A stretch of DNA of 34,929 nucleotides. Source: CAYMKL01 sp964390805 (GTDB lineage Bacteria; Chloroflexota; Anaerolineae; VGOG01). The stretch's first letter is position 1. Each line of letters opens with the position of its first letter. The notes beneath the pieces are model-generated. The model worked only from the letters and a program-made list of their open reading frames with translations. It was not told the DNA's origin and ran no database searches. Positions 14,941 through 23,848 of the stretch are shown here, piece after piece. The translations under genes and the position numbers were made by a program. The DNA lies in assembly GCA_964390805.1 (NCBI GenBank), contig CAYMKL010000075.1, positions 1-34,929 on the forward strand, in the 5' to 3' direction.

Positions 14941-17402
14941 TACTCCAGAATCATCTTGTCGCTACAGGCAGCTTCGACAGCCTCCCGCGTCCACAAAACC
15001 GTGAAGTACTTGCCTTCGAGCCAGGGGCGGACCAGATCGTCGTAGTGCGGGCTGCCCACCTGACCCGACTGCCCCGGCGGGACCGACGCCAATCCGCCCG
15101 CCAAGTCACCCATGTCGAAGATCTGGCGATGGGAAGGTGACCAGGCATTGTTGTAGTAGGGATTATCGGGGAGATAGGCCGTCTGGCAGACAGTGTCGCC
15201 ATCTCCGCCGATGGGAAACGGCCCGATGTTGAAGACGCGATCCAACGGCGGCTGGACGGACATCGAATGGGCGAAGACGACCTTGTGCAGGTTTCCCCAC
15301 GCCCACGTGCCCCTATCCGGGCCGAACTTCTGGCGGAGATACTCGACGGCTTGCTTTAGTGCGTTGGTCAGCACCTTCTGGCGTCCGCCCGCCTGCTCGA
15401 TCCACCACGATTGGGGGTTATCAAGCATGGCCAGCATGGCAACCGTCGAATGTCCGTTGAACTCGGTGGTCGGTTGCAGCAGGGGGTGTGGGCCGCGTCC
15501 CAAGTAGTCAAGTGCGAGGTTTTCGCCCAGGGCTGGCTCAAGCACGCCCCGTACCAGGTGATACATCGTCACCTCGAAAACAGACCCGGCGGAGCTATCT
15601 GGCGAAAGCACACCATCCCATTGGCGGAGCAGTTCCAACGCGAGGTTGACGTCGGGGTCTTGACTGGTCAGCCCATGCAGCCGACGGACGAAGTCTGCGC
15701 CGCTCAGCGAGGTGAAGTCCAGGTGAAGCTTGGCCTGGTCCTCCACTGTGATCTTGTCTTTAGCGTCAAATATCTCAGTGATGCGGCGGGCACGGTAGCC
15801 GTTCATCCATACTGCCCCCAGGAAGTAGGGATAATTATCTGAAACGATGCGGTGATTGCAGGTCACGATGTAGCCCCGCTCAGGATTCAAGGCGTGGGGC
15901 ATTTCCTCAAAGGGGATGGTGCCCACCCAGTCGTATTCGCCCGTCCAACCCGGCGCAGGCATCAGGCCCTGTCCTCTGGCACGAATGGGAACCTTTCCCG
16001 TAACCCAGTAGCCGATGTTATCCTCCACGTCGGCGTAGACAACGTTCACCTGGGGCGCTTCGATCAGGCGCATGGCGTCCACGAAAGTGTCCCATCCCTC
16101 CGCGTGGTTGAGGGCGCGGAATCCCTGCACGGCCTTGCAGGGGCGCAGGGCCATGGACTGCACTGCCAGAGCTTGCGGCCCCTGACCGTAGTCCAGCGCC
16201 TTGCTGATCAGGGGACCGTGCCGTGTGATGATCACATCTTCAACGTGGGGAGCGTCCTGGCCCTTGATCCGAATCGTCTCCGGGATCACCTCCGCATCCA
16301 GCCATTCATCCTGGAAGCGTTCGACGTCTGATGGACAGCCGCGTTCGATGTATGATGGACAGCCGCGGTAGCGGTGGGGATTGTCGGCTCGACTGAGCTC
16401 GCCGAAGTCTGGATCGAATTGCTCGACGAACACGTCTTCGCAATCGGTGAAAGCCAAGGTCATTCCCCAGGCGATGTGGGCGTTGTGCCCCACCATCACG
16501 TAGGGCGCACCGGGCAAGGACACTCCGGCCACGTGTAACGCTTCGCTGTTCTCCCCGGCGTTCAAATGGACGAAATACCACAGCCCCGGCGCGCTGATTT
16601 TCAGGTGCATGTCGTTGCACAGAACGGCGTGTCCGCTGGCGCTCTTGCTGGCTGCGACGACCCACCCGTTGCTGCCAAAGCCCGACTCCAGGCCCTTGTT
16701 CAGGTACGGCCCCTGCACGGCCTTGAGCATGCCATCCGGCTTAAGGCGGTTGAACTCGATTCCCTCTGGCAGCGTGATGGGGTGTCGCTCCGGGTACTTG
16801 ATCTCAAGCTCGGCGGCTCGTTCCGGCCCAACTTCCTCGACGATGCGCGCCCGGACGATGGCGCTGGCCCAAGCGTGAGAGAGCTGCCAGATCATCACCC
16901 GGGCGAAGGCCATCGAGTCCAGGGGCGTCCACGGGTCGGGGCGGTGGCCGACCAGCATGAACTCCACCGGCAGGCGCTTCCCGGCCTGCTCGATGAAGGC
17001 GTTGACCCCCTCGGCGTAGGCCTCAACCTCGGCTTGCGTGTCGTCCGGCAGGTTGTCCAGGTCGGCCTGGCCCAGCCGGTGGAAGCCAAAGGTGCGGATC
17101 AGGCGGTCGGTATCCAGCGCGACATCGCCAAACAACTCGGCCAGGCGACCTCGTCCGACGCGCCGGTTGACCTCCATCTGCCACAGGCGGTCCTGGGCAT
17201 GTACGTAGCCCTGGGCGCGAAACGCATCGCGGAGATGGTCGGCGTAGATGTGGGGAATGCCCCACTGATCGCGAAAGACCTCGACACGGCCTTCCAGCGT
17301 GGGAATGGTGTGAATGCCTTGCTTTGCGGGAAGCCGCGAGCGGCTGATGGCTCGCAGGGCGGGGCGCATGATCGCACCCAGAACAGAATTGAAGATGGAC
17401 AT
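14940..17402 (-). CDS. Penicillin acylase-family N-terminal nucleophile hydrolase
   Basis: A large amidase precursor of 820 residues that should cleave itself into two chains before the catalytic Ser244 in GSNGW (243-247). The alpha part has the family's VEVFRDQWGIPHIYA (40-54) and YVHAQDRLWQME (66-77); the beta part has LCNDMHL, GAPYVMVGHNAHIAWG, the conserved NIGYW and YIVTCNH. Relatives hydrolyse penicillins, acyl-homoserine lactones or other N-acyl amides. No clear signal peptide is visible, though most homologues are exported. AAGGAG precedes the ATG at 17402. A 24-base tandem duplication (16322-16369) adds an extra RGCPS unit. It lies between a DUF4185 lipoprotein gene and the broken methyltransferase gene. 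Confidence 0.92.
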   Translation of the reverse strand: MSIFNSVLGAIMRPALRAISRSRLPAKQGIHTIPTLEGRVEVFRDQWGIPHIYADHLRDAFRAQGYVHAQDRLWQMEVNRRVGRGRLAELFGDVALDTDRLIRTFGFHRLGQADLDNLPDDTQAEVEAYAEGVNAFIEQAGKRLPVEFMLVGHRPDPWTPLDSMAFARVMIWQLSHAWASAIVRARIVEEVGPERAAELEIKYPERHPITLPEGIEFNRLKPDGMLKAVQGPYLNKGLESGFGSNGWVVAASKSASGHAVLCNDMHLKISAPGLWYFVHLNAGENSEALHVAGVSLPGAPYVMVGHNAHIAWGMTLAFTDCEDVFVEQFDPDFGELSRADNPHRYRGCPSYIERGCPSDVERFQDEWLDAEVIPETIRIKGQDAPHVEDVIITRHGPLISKALDYGQGPQALAVQSMALRPCKAVQGFRALNHAEGWDTFVDAMRLIEAPQVNVVYADVEDNIGYWVTGKVPIRARGQGLMPAPGWTGEYDWVGTIPFEEMPHALNPERGYIVTCNHRIVSDNYPYFLGAVWMNGYRARRITEIFDAKDKITVEDQAKLHLDFTSLSGADFVRRLHGLTSQDPDVNLALELLRQWDGVLSPDSSAGSVFEVTMYHLVRGVLEPALGENLALDYLGRGPHPLLQPTTEFNGHSTVAMLAMLDNPQSWWIEQAGGRQKVLTNALKQAVEYLRQKFGPDRGTWAWGNLHKVVFAHSMSVQPPLDRVFNIGPFPIGGDGDTVCQTAYLPDNPYYNNAWSPSHRQIFDMGDLAGGLASVPPGQSGQVGSPHYDDLVRPWLEGKYFTVLWTREAVEAACSDKMILE
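16322..16369. repeat. 24-base tandem duplication inside the penicillin acylase gene
   Basis: Two 24-base units match at about 20 positions and keep frame, giving RGCPSYIE followed by RGCPSDVE on the protein. Confidence 0.7.
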
Positions 17403-17412
17403 GAGACGCTCC

Positions 17413-18840
17413 TTACTGGCGCTGTATTTGCGTTGTCATCACCAGAACGTTGTAGGGATGCCACATGGACATCACGAAGTATAGGGTAGCCTGGTTGCGG
17501 TGGCCAGTGGTGTAGCGCTCCATGATGTAGGGCCCGTAGGGGGATCCTGGATCAGATCTCCCCGGAACGGTCACGTTGTAGTCGCAGTTGAGATCGAGAA
17601 TCTGCTCGAAGTCGTCAGTCAAATGCAGAAAGCCGCAGTACCCGCCATCCTTGACTGGGTCAAACACCGTGACGGCTTGGCTCCACGGGCCCCACGGGAA
17701 ATCGGCAGTGTGCATCTGGATGTAGAGAAAGTCGCAGTTGTACATGGCGATCCAGGTCTCGGCCACTTCGCTGTAGTGCACAGAGTACTCCCCGATGCAG
17801 CCTTCAGCATTGGCCTGTTCTTTGAGTGGGACTCCCGCGAACCAGTCGCCCGTCGCCAACGGGTTGTCAACGTCAATGACTGGCTGGGCGTCGTCTTCCG
17901 ATTCGCTCCAGCGGGGCAGGCCGTTCTCGCCGAGTCCGGCGAAGTAGAGCATGGCCTGGGGATCCTCGATCATTGCGAGGGGAACCGCTGCCAGGAACAG
18001 GTCGCTTTGGCGGTACACAGGCCCGATGCCGAAGACGAATAGCCAGTCGGTTTTCCCTACCTCCTCCAGACCGGGAATCACCAGGTTGGGAATGACGTCA
18101 ACACTGGCCCCGATGAAACGGTCGGTGCTCACATCGTGGAGGATGGTGAAGCTCTGGCCATCGTTGTCCGAACGCGCCAGGGTCAAAGTGCCCCCGTCGC
18201 GCCCGGTTGAAAACCATACGTACATCGAATCCCCAACGCTCAGGCCCTCCTCCTGAACCGCGCCGCCGTCCTGGTCGAAGCTAGGGTTTCTCCAGAAGCC
18301 GGGGTTATCCGGATCGCTCAGAAACTCCAGGGAGACACAGTCGGTGGGATCGGTATCCGTGGTGTAAGCAGTCGAGTCTGCTACAAGTGGATGGGGGCCC
18401 GAGTGTGATTTCCCGTCCAGGGGATCAACTGGAAGTGTCTCGGTGGCCAGGGTGTCCCCGAACAGAAACCACAGCTTGCCCTTGTGCTCGAACGAAGCAC
18501 CCAGGTCGGTGCCATGGATTTTGTAGTTGGTGTAGGTTCGGTTCAGGGTGGGCTTCTCTTGCGGGGCCACTCCGGCTTTGGCCGCCTCCTGGTAGTCGTA
18601 CTCCCCTGTGAGCTGGCAGATCTTTTGGGTTGAGCCGGCTACTACGGAAAAGACCGGGGCAGGCGGCAGGGTCTTGTCTGGCGGCCTTTCCGCAGTTGGC
18701 AAGCCACCAGGAGGCTGGTCTGGGGAGCATCCCCCTCCGGCCACTAGCAGAATGATTAGGGAAAAGCAGGACCATACCCTAGCAAGTTGATCGTTTATGC
18801 CTAACGTAGGGTTACCTTCGGCAGCCTGTACCGACGCCAT
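17413..18840 (-). CDS. DUF4185 domain lipoprotein (beta-propeller-like)
   Basis: A 475-residue predicted lipoprotein. A hydrophobic segment at about 24-36 ends in the lipobox LVAGGGC, so the mature protein would be anchored to the outer face of the membrane through that Cys, followed by a Pro-rich linker. The rest matches the DUF4185 pattern, with repeated blade-like elements such as LWFLFGDTLA, SMYVWFSTG, WLFVFGIGPVYR and YIQMHTADFPWGPWSQ, resembling five-bladed propeller glycosidase-like proteins. The signal region is preceded by an unusually long n-region, so translation may start later than the ATG at 18840, although AAGGGGGTGG precedes that ATG. It starts an operon with the penicillin acylase gene ten bases downstream. 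Confidence 0.75.
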   Translation of the reverse strand: MASVQAAEGNPTLGINDQLARVWSCFSLIILLVAGGGCSPDQPPGGLPTAERPPDKTLPPAPVFSVVAGSTQKICQLTGEYDYQEAAKAGVAPQEKPTLNRTYTNYKIHGTDLGASFEHKGKLWFLFGDTLATETLPVDPLDGKSHSGPHPLVADSTAYTTDTDPTDCVSLEFLSDPDNPGFWRNPSFDQDGGAVQEEGLSVGDSMYVWFSTGRDGGTLTLARSDNDGQSFTILHDVSTDRFIGASVDVIPNLVIPGLEEVGKTDWLFVFGIGPVYRQSDLFLAAVPLAMIEDPQAMLYFAGLGENGLPRWSESEDDAQPVIDVDNPLATGDWFAGVPLKEQANAEGCIGEYSVHYSEVAETWIAMYNCDFLYIQMHTADFPWGPWSQAVTVFDPVKDGGYCGFLHLTDDFEQILDLNCDYNVTVPGRSDPGSPYGPYIMERYTTGHRNQATLYFVMSMWHPYNVLVMTTQIQRQ

Positions 18841-18897
18841 GTTTCCACCCCCTTCGCTATCAACTGTTTGTCTGAGGCAACGCTCACTCCGCTCTGA

Positions 18898-20460
18898 TCA
18901 GGACCGATTCAACCTTCTCTCTATCTCTTTGGAAGTCCTGGTGAGCGATAAGCCCCCCAGGGCCGTGCACCTCAACTCACGGGGAATGCTCTTGCCGACT
19001 TCGTCCATTGCGTCAATCACTTCGTCCAACGGTACGACCGGGTCGTAATCTGCCAGCGCCATGTTCGCACAGGCCAGGGCGTTGCTGGCGGCCATCACAT
19101 TCTTGCCGAGGCAGGGCACCTCGACCCTGTTGGCCACGGGATCGCAGATCATGCCCAGAATGTTTTGCAGCGCCATTGATGCGGCAGCAATGGCCTGTCT
19201 GGTGGTGCCCTTTGCCAGCGTTACCAGCGCTGCGGCGGCCATGCCTGACCCGGCGCCACATTCGGCCTGACATCCACCGACCTCAGCGGCAAACGTCGCG
19301 TGGGCGGCGATGAATACGCCGATCAACCCGGCCGCCAGCATGGCCTTGGTCATATCATCTAAAGAAAGCCCCATGGCGCTAGCCGCCCCGATACATGCCC
19401 CAGGAAGCCCCCCACATGCTCCCGCGGTAGGGGCGGCGACAATCACTCCCATGGAGCTTTTCATTTCCATCATGGCCGTCACATAGAGAATCATCTGATT
19501 CAGCAGGCCTCCGTCAAGAAGCCGCTTGTTTTCCATCTGGGCCAGGAAGAATCCGGACTGATAGCCGAGGATTCTGTCTGCGTACTTAGTGCCCTCAATC
19601 CCCTTGAGAATGGATTCCCTCATGATGCCAACAAGGGCCTTCATTTTCTGAAACACTTCATCATGGGACACGTTGCCTCTGGCGCTTTCATAGTGAATGG
19701 CTAACTCCCATAACTCCAGGTCTCTGCCAGCGTCGTATTTGAGCATCTCTTCGCAGGTTATGAATGGAACCTCAAGCTGCTTGCGGGATAGCACGGGCAA
19801 CACTGGTGACAGCGTCTTGATGCGCTGGATCTCGTATTCAGACTGAAGCTCGGAAACGATTCTTTCGTCCAAGAACCGCTGTGCTTTGATTCCAATGAAC
19901 TGCTTGTCTGCGCCTCTCAGAAGCAGGATTTCGTCGGCATCAATGTTTGTGGATAGGTACTCGAGAACCTTGTCGCCGCCTGAATCAAGGTAGATGAGGG
20001 TTTCGTAGTAGTCACCAGCCAACGACACGCCAACGCCGTCAATCTCGATTACTTCTATCATACCGCCGCCGGTAGAAATGGCGGTCATTTCGTGCCGTTC
20101 TGTTGAGTTTTTGAGGGTCAGCTTGTAGGTGCTGGGATGCTCAGCGCCAATATCTGAGATCTCGATGTTGGCCCTGATTCCGGCTTCTTGGATTGCTCTC
20201 GCAGAGTCCGCCAGCCTTTCATCCAAAGCGTCCCAGCCAAGAAAGCCACCGAAGAGCCCCATGTCAGACCCGTGGCTTTCGTGGGTGGTAGCGAGCGAGC
20301 CCTTCGGATCATACTCTATCAAGACCTCTTCAATATCGCCATCCATCAGGTCCCTGGCTATTCTTCCTATGCGCACCGAAGCCGCGCTATGGGAACTGGA
20401 CGGCCCTCTCATCACAGGTCCAATAACATCATTGAAGATGCTGGGATATTGATCCGTCAA
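18898..20460 (-). CDS. Iron-sulfur L-serine dehydratase (L-serine ammonia-lyase), fused chain
   Basis: Converts L-serine to pyruvate and ammonia with a [4Fe-4S] cluster. The 520-residue chain joins the beta-type domain (GPSSSHSAA near 19-27, then GSLATTHESHGSD) to the catalytic alpha-type domain with APTAGACGGLPG, GGCQAECGAGSG, and MICDPVANRVEVPC, whose cysteines are the cluster ligands of the family. The start is TTG at 20460, chosen because TAGGAGA lies just upstream and no ATG fits. It begins nine bases after the SAM methyltransferase gene and is the last gene of the long minus-strand series. The function call is secure; no nearby serine transporter is seen. Confidence 0.93.
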   Translation of the reverse strand: MTDQYPSIFNDVIGPVMRGPSSSHSAASVRIGRIARDLMDGDIEEVLIEYDPKGSLATTHESHGSDMGLFGGFLGWDALDERLADSARAIQEAGIRANIEISDIGAEHPSTYKLTLKNSTERHEMTAISTGGGMIEVIEIDGVGVSLAGDYYETLIYLDSGGDKVLEYLSTNIDADEILLLRGADKQFIGIKAQRFLDERIVSELQSEYEIQRIKTLSPVLPVLSRKQLEVPFITCEEMLKYDAGRDLELWELAIHYESARGNVSHDEVFQKMKALVGIMRESILKGIEGTKYADRILGYQSGFFLAQMENKRLLDGGLLNQMILYVTAMMEMKSSMGVIVAAPTAGACGGLPGACIGAASAMGLSLDDMTKAMLAAGLIGVFIAAHATFAAEVGGCQAECGAGSGMAAAALVTLAKGTTRQAIAAASMALQNILGMICDPVANRVEVPCLGKNVMAASNALACANMALADYDPVVPLDEVIDAMDEVGKSIPRELRCTALGGLSLTRTSKEIERRLNRS

Positions 20461-20469
20461 ATGCTTCTC

Positions 20470-21264
20470 CTATGCCCACTTCTGTTTTCTGGTCTTGCGT
20501 CCAGCAACCATGACTATCAAGATGTCCGTCTCAAACACCAGGGTCTGCCCTCTTGCCTCGGCTTCCACCAGGTCTGCCTCTATCCTCTCCAATCCGGCCT
20601 GATATGCCTCTTCCGTCAGCAACGCCAACTGAGAGCAAGCGTTCTTCTTCAAGAACGGGTCGTCAAACACGCCGCGTCCGTACTTGGGGTCCACAATTCG
20701 CTCCACTTCCCGCTGCTCGATTCCCTCAAAGCCATCCTCGACCATCCAGTCGCGCACCGTCTTCCAGCCAGGAAGCCGCCTGAGGTCAGTTTCGTATACC
20801 CCGTCGAAGTAATGATATGTGAACCAACTCTCTCTGCGGCCGTGAGGGTCGTTGCCCACCACGGCTAGTGCGCCGCCCCGTCGTAGAACCCGTGCCGCTT
20901 CAGAGACGAAGCCTCGCGGGTGCTGGAAATGATGAATGGCGTTGACGCAGAACACCAGATCAAACACCTTGCTCTCGAAGGGAAGTCGCCTTGCATGACC
21001 GTTGACCAGTCTTAAGCCTGTCCTCCGCTCCTGGGCCTGATTCAGCATGCCCGTGGACAGGTCTAGCCCATAGAGCTTGCTCCCGACCTTGTGCATCTGA
21101 GCAAGCCAATGGCAAGTGCCGCAGCCTACTTCGAGGATTCGACTCGCGTTCAGCCTTTGAGCCAGGTCGAGTGTCGCCTTCCCGATTCCTTCAGTTCTAT
21201 CGTGCACAAACCGCTTGTCATAAGTTGGAGCAATCTGATCGTAGTTGACTCGCGGTTTCGTCAT
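20470..21264 (-). CDS. Class I SAM-dependent methyltransferase
   Basis: A 264-residue methyltransferase of the UbiE/Methyltransf_11 kind. The AdoMet site is ILEVGCGTCHWL near residue 45, followed by YGLDLSTGMLNQA, the acidic LVFCVNAIHHFQHP and VLRRGGALAVVGNDPHG. The substrate is unknown. The frame extends back to 21306, but the ATG at 21264 is preferred since it overlaps the deaminase stop as ATGA and has AGGAAG upstream. It ends with a basic tail (AGRKTRKQKWA). Confidence 0.88.
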   Translation of the reverse strand: MTKPRVNYDQIAPTYDKRFVHDRTEGIGKATLDLAQRLNASRILEVGCGTCHWLAQMHKVGSKLYGLDLSTGMLNQAQERRTGLRLVNGHARRLPFESKVFDLVFCVNAIHHFQHPRGFVSEAARVLRRGGALAVVGNDPHGRRESWFTYHYFDGVYETDLRRLPGWKTVRDWMVEDGFEGIEQREVERIVDPKYGRGVFDDPFLKKNACSQLALLTEEAYQAGLERIEADLVEAEARGQTLVFETDILIVMVAGRKTRKQKWA

Positions 21265-21815
21265 TCTTCGCTTCCTCGTCGGAGTTTTGTCAAAGTTTCC
21301 GCCCAATCTCGCATTGGACCAGGTGGACGCAGGGACACATATCTCTCGAAAAGTCTGATGCTTTCCTCTCGCAGCAGCCCCCCTGTGATTCTGGGGAGTT
21401 GATACCCGGGTATGTCATCTTCTTTTCTGACCCACGCCTTGATCAAATTGACGGCCCCATCCCCTGGCGACTCCAGACCGTAATAGATCTCTCCCAGAAA
21501 GAATGACATGGCCGCGCCCAAACACATCAAGCACGGCTCAAGATTGGTGAACAGTTTGGCGTCCCGCCGATTCGCAAGAGACAGTCTCAGCCTGTCGGCC
21601 TCTTCCAGGGCTACCAGCTCGGCGTGGCCCAGAAAGCGTCCCTCGCGTTGTTCTGAAGCAGTCGCTGTGGCGATGATGCCGCTACGTACATGTGATGAAG
21701 CGGCGTCATCAAGAACAACGATGGCCGCGATGGGGAATTCGCCAAGTTCAAGGGCCTCAGCAGCCAGGGCCAGGGCTTGCCTCATGTAGTGTTCTGGTGT
21801 TTTCCCTGCATTCAT
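21261..21815 (-). CDS. Nucleoside/nucleotide deaminase (CDA-fold zinc enzyme)
   Basis: A 184-residue cytidine-deaminase-fold protein. Zinc ligands are H64 with catalytic E66 in HAELVALEE, and C95 and C98 in EPCLMC, as in guanine deaminase, TadA and dCMP-type enzymes. The C-terminal 60 residues (after YYGLESPGDGA) differ from housekeeping TadA, which makes tRNA editing less likely. ATG at 21815. It is coupled by ATGA to the SAM methyltransferase gene and follows the MBL-fold gene by 38 bases. Confidence 0.85.
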   Translation of the reverse strand: MNAGKTPEHYMRQALALAAEALELGEFPIAAIVVLDDAASSHVRSGIIATATASEQREGRFLGHAELVALEEADRLRLSLANRRDAKLFTNLEPCLMCLGAAMSFFLGEIYYGLESPGDGAVNLIKAWVRKEDDIPGYQLPRITGGLLREESIRLFERYVSLRPPGPMRDWAETLTKLRRGSEE

Positions 21816-21853
21816 TCTGGTCTTCCCCCGCCCGCCACTTCAACTGCTGTGTC

Positions 21854-22525
21854 TCACAAATGGCTTGCTATCAACCGTTGCAGACCCTTTCCGCTGACAG
21901 GTCTGCGTCCGTGACCAGTGTAGACTGCCTCAAGTTCCATCCCCTGCAACCGAACGTAGCTCTGCCTTAATAGCGCCCAATCCTCGGCGAACAGGCGCTG
22001 CAGACGTGGTCGGCCAGTGTTGGTAAGCAGATCACCCACGAAGCCCAGCTGCTCTTCGACGATCAGACAGCTCGAGCCAAGCGTGTGCCCTGGCGTGTGA
22101 ATCACCCTCGCTTCGAGACCATTCTCGTTTAGCTCGTCCTCATCCTCCAGCAGGAGGTCGGGTGTGACTGGCTCTGGCCGAAGACACAACTCCACCAGTG
22201 GCAGCAGAGTCCCCATCAACTTACCCCTGCCTCGCGCTGAGCCAAGCCGCGTTTCCCCTCGCGCCATGGCCTCTGCATCGGCGCGGTGGATGGCGACAGG
22301 AGCGCCTGTCAGTCGTCGAAGTGCGGCTGCGCTGCCATAGTGGTCCAGGTGAGCGTGGGTGATGAAGATGAGGCGGAGTCTGCCTGAGTTCAGTGCCCGC
22401 AAGTGTCGCAGGATGATTCTCTCCTGGTGCGGCAATCCGGCGTCCACGAGCACCACCCCTGCGTCAGTTTCGAGCAGGTATGCTTCAGATAGCCCCAATG
22501 GAACAGCGTGAACGATGTCATTCAT
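21854..22525 (-). CDS. MBL-fold metallo-hydrolase
   Basis: A 223-residue metallo-beta-lactamase-fold hydrolase with the dinuclear zinc motif HAHLDH at 57-62, a later HTPGHTLGS supplying a third His, GFVGD with the bridging Asp, and a last His in YTGHGRRP. This set is typical of glyoxalase-II-like and general thiolester or phosphodiester hydrolases. The ATG at 22525 overlaps the stop of the LspA-like gene by eight bases (ATGAATGA), so the two are coupled. Confidence 0.9.
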   Translation of the reverse strand: MNDIVHAVPLGLSEAYLLETDAGVVLVDAGLPHQERIILRHLRALNSGRLRLIFITHAHLDHYGSAAALRRLTGAPVAIHRADAEAMARGETRLGSARGRGKLMGTLLPLVELCLRPEPVTPDLLLEDEDELNENGLEARVIHTPGHTLGSSCLIVEEQLGFVGDLLTNTGRPRLQRLFAEDWALLRQSYVRLQGMELEAVYTGHGRRPVSGKGLQRLIASHL

Positions 22526-23330
22526 GTTGGGGAGCCCTTCCCAACCTACTCGTCACTGCCTGCAAGTCCTTTCGTAGCTCTTGTATGGAGAAGCTAAGCA
22601 GATTTGCACCCAACTGAACCAAATCCTCTCTCTCTTGTCGCCAGCCTCGCCAACGCCAGGATAGCTCAGGATTGTCCAATGCTTCCACGAAAATGGCGGC
22701 AACGCCAACGGTCACAAGAATGTCTTTGAAATCGGCAGTCGCTAGACCAGGCAGGTTGATGAAGTCAGTGATGTACCCTCGAAAGGCCGTATCGCATATC
22801 CAGCTTGCGAATCCAGCAAATAAGCCCAAGAAAGCCACATCTGCCCATAGGCTTTTGCGGTTGGTGGTGGTGTAGTAACGGTGGCAAAGGATTGAACAGC
22901 ACAGAAAAGGAACAGCCAAGAACCATTGCATAAGGTTGAAGATGCCAACAGATTGGACATTGAATGCACTTACTACCCAGGACCCCTGGGGATTGTGCTC
23001 GTGGGCCAAATGCAGCCACCCGTCTATGATTGGAATCGATGTCTGGTAGGGTACAAGAGCAATGACGATTGCCTTGCTCACCTGGTCCAATGTGGTTAGG
23101 CCTAGAGCGAGCCCCAACAGCTTCCAACCTTGTGCCAACTGTTGAGTGTGCTGACTCAGAGCAGTTAATGCACAAGCGGAGAGATAGAAGATGATCAAAG
23201 GGTAAACGGCTATCAGGATTTGGTGATTTGTCTTCAACTTGCCCTGCGCTGCTGTAATCAAGATGAACAGTACCCATTCCACCAGGAAAACCAGCTTGAG
23301 TCTTGTGGGCCTGAGAAAAGCAATTACCAA
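22518..23330 (-). CDS. LspA-like (signal peptidase II-related) membrane protein with extra N-terminal segments
   Basis: A 270-residue polytopic membrane protein. Residues 73-215 follow the order of lipoprotein signal peptidase: LDQVSK (81-86), HNPQGSW (112-118, the conserved Asn), CDTAFRGYITDFI (179-191, with D189) and TADFKD (198-203, with D200), so the two catalytic Asp positions seem kept. It differs from true LspA by about 70 extra N-terminal residues with two membrane segments, divergence around the usual NLIDR, and a soluble C-terminal tail of about 50 residues. The start is TTG at 23330, overlapping the pentapeptide gene by seven bases; GGAGC lies upstream. It may be a peptidase paralogue with a special substrate or an inactive relative. 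Confidence 0.65.
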   Translation of the reverse strand: MVIAFLRPTRLKLVFLVEWVLFILITAAQGKLKTNHQILIAVYPLIIFYLSACALTALSQHTQQLAQGWKLLGLALGLTTLDQVSKAIVIALVPYQTSIPIIDGWLHLAHEHNPQGSWVVSAFNVQSVGIFNLMQWFLAVPFLCCSILCHRYYTTTNRKSLWADVAFLGLFAGFASWICDTAFRGYITDFINLPGLATADFKDILVTVGVAAIFVEALDNPELSWRWRGWRQEREDLVQLGANLLSFSIQELRKDLQAVTSRLGRAPQHE

Positions 23331-23806
23331 TTGATAGCTCCTCGCAACGTCGGATCGAAGCCTTCAGGCCAGATGGTGAGACCATCGTAGACTGCCCTTT
23401 CCAGATTCGCACTGACCAGATTAGCTCCACTCAAGTCTGCCCCGCCCAGCTTCGCGTCGCTCAGGTCCGCTCCTAGCAGATTGGCTCCACGCAAGTCTGC
23501 CCCCCTCAGATCAGCGTTGCTCAGGTCTGCCCCGCCAAGGTCAGCCCCTCTCAGATCGGCCGCCGCCAGGTTGGCACCAAACAGATCCACGCCGCCCAGA
23601 CAGGCCCCTCTCAATTCGGCTCCACGCAGATAGGCAATGGTAAACTGGTCTACTTCGCCCTTGAGTACCTCGTCAACTTCCATCTGGTCATCGAAAACTG
23701 ACTCCCGCGTGGGTGGCTCAAGCGACTCCCTGCAATACGGACATTGTCTTGCGCCTGCCCCCATCAGCTCTCCGCAGAATGGACACCCTGTGGCGCGTGT
23801 TCTCAC
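23324..23806 (-). CDS. Zinc-ribbon plus pentapeptide-repeat protein
   Basis: A roughly 160-residue protein. The N-terminus has a zinc ribbon, CPFCGEL...CPYCRE; then a linker; then from about residue 60 some sixteen A(D/N)LxG-type pentapeptides that fold as a right-handed four-sided helix. Such helices can mimic DNA or act as scaffolds. GTG at 23806 is preferred because GGAGG lies seven bases upstream; a TTG start at 23839 would add eleven residues. It overlaps the LspA-like gene by seven bases, so the two may work together at the membrane. Confidence 0.85.
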   Translation of the reverse strand: MRTRATGCPFCGELMGAGARQCPYCRESLEPPTRESVFDDQMEVDEVLKGEVDQFTIAYLRGAELRGACLGGVDLFGANLAAADLRGADLGGADLSNADLRGADLRGANLLGADLSDAKLGGADLSGANLVSANLERAVYDGLTIWPEGFDPTLRGAINW

Positions 23807-23848
23807 AATCCCACCTCCAACAAATGGCCTTTCATCCAACTTCCTGGA

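Noticed and set aside
16566..17489. 307-codon plus-strand ORF opposite the penicillin acylase gene
   Set aside because: It is the antisense shadow of a well-supported gene; its composition follows from the opposite strand's codon bias.
20470..21306. Upstream start at 21306 for the SAM methyltransferase
   Set aside because: It would overlap the deaminase by 46 bases; the ATG at 21264 has a ribosome site and the usual ATGA overlap.
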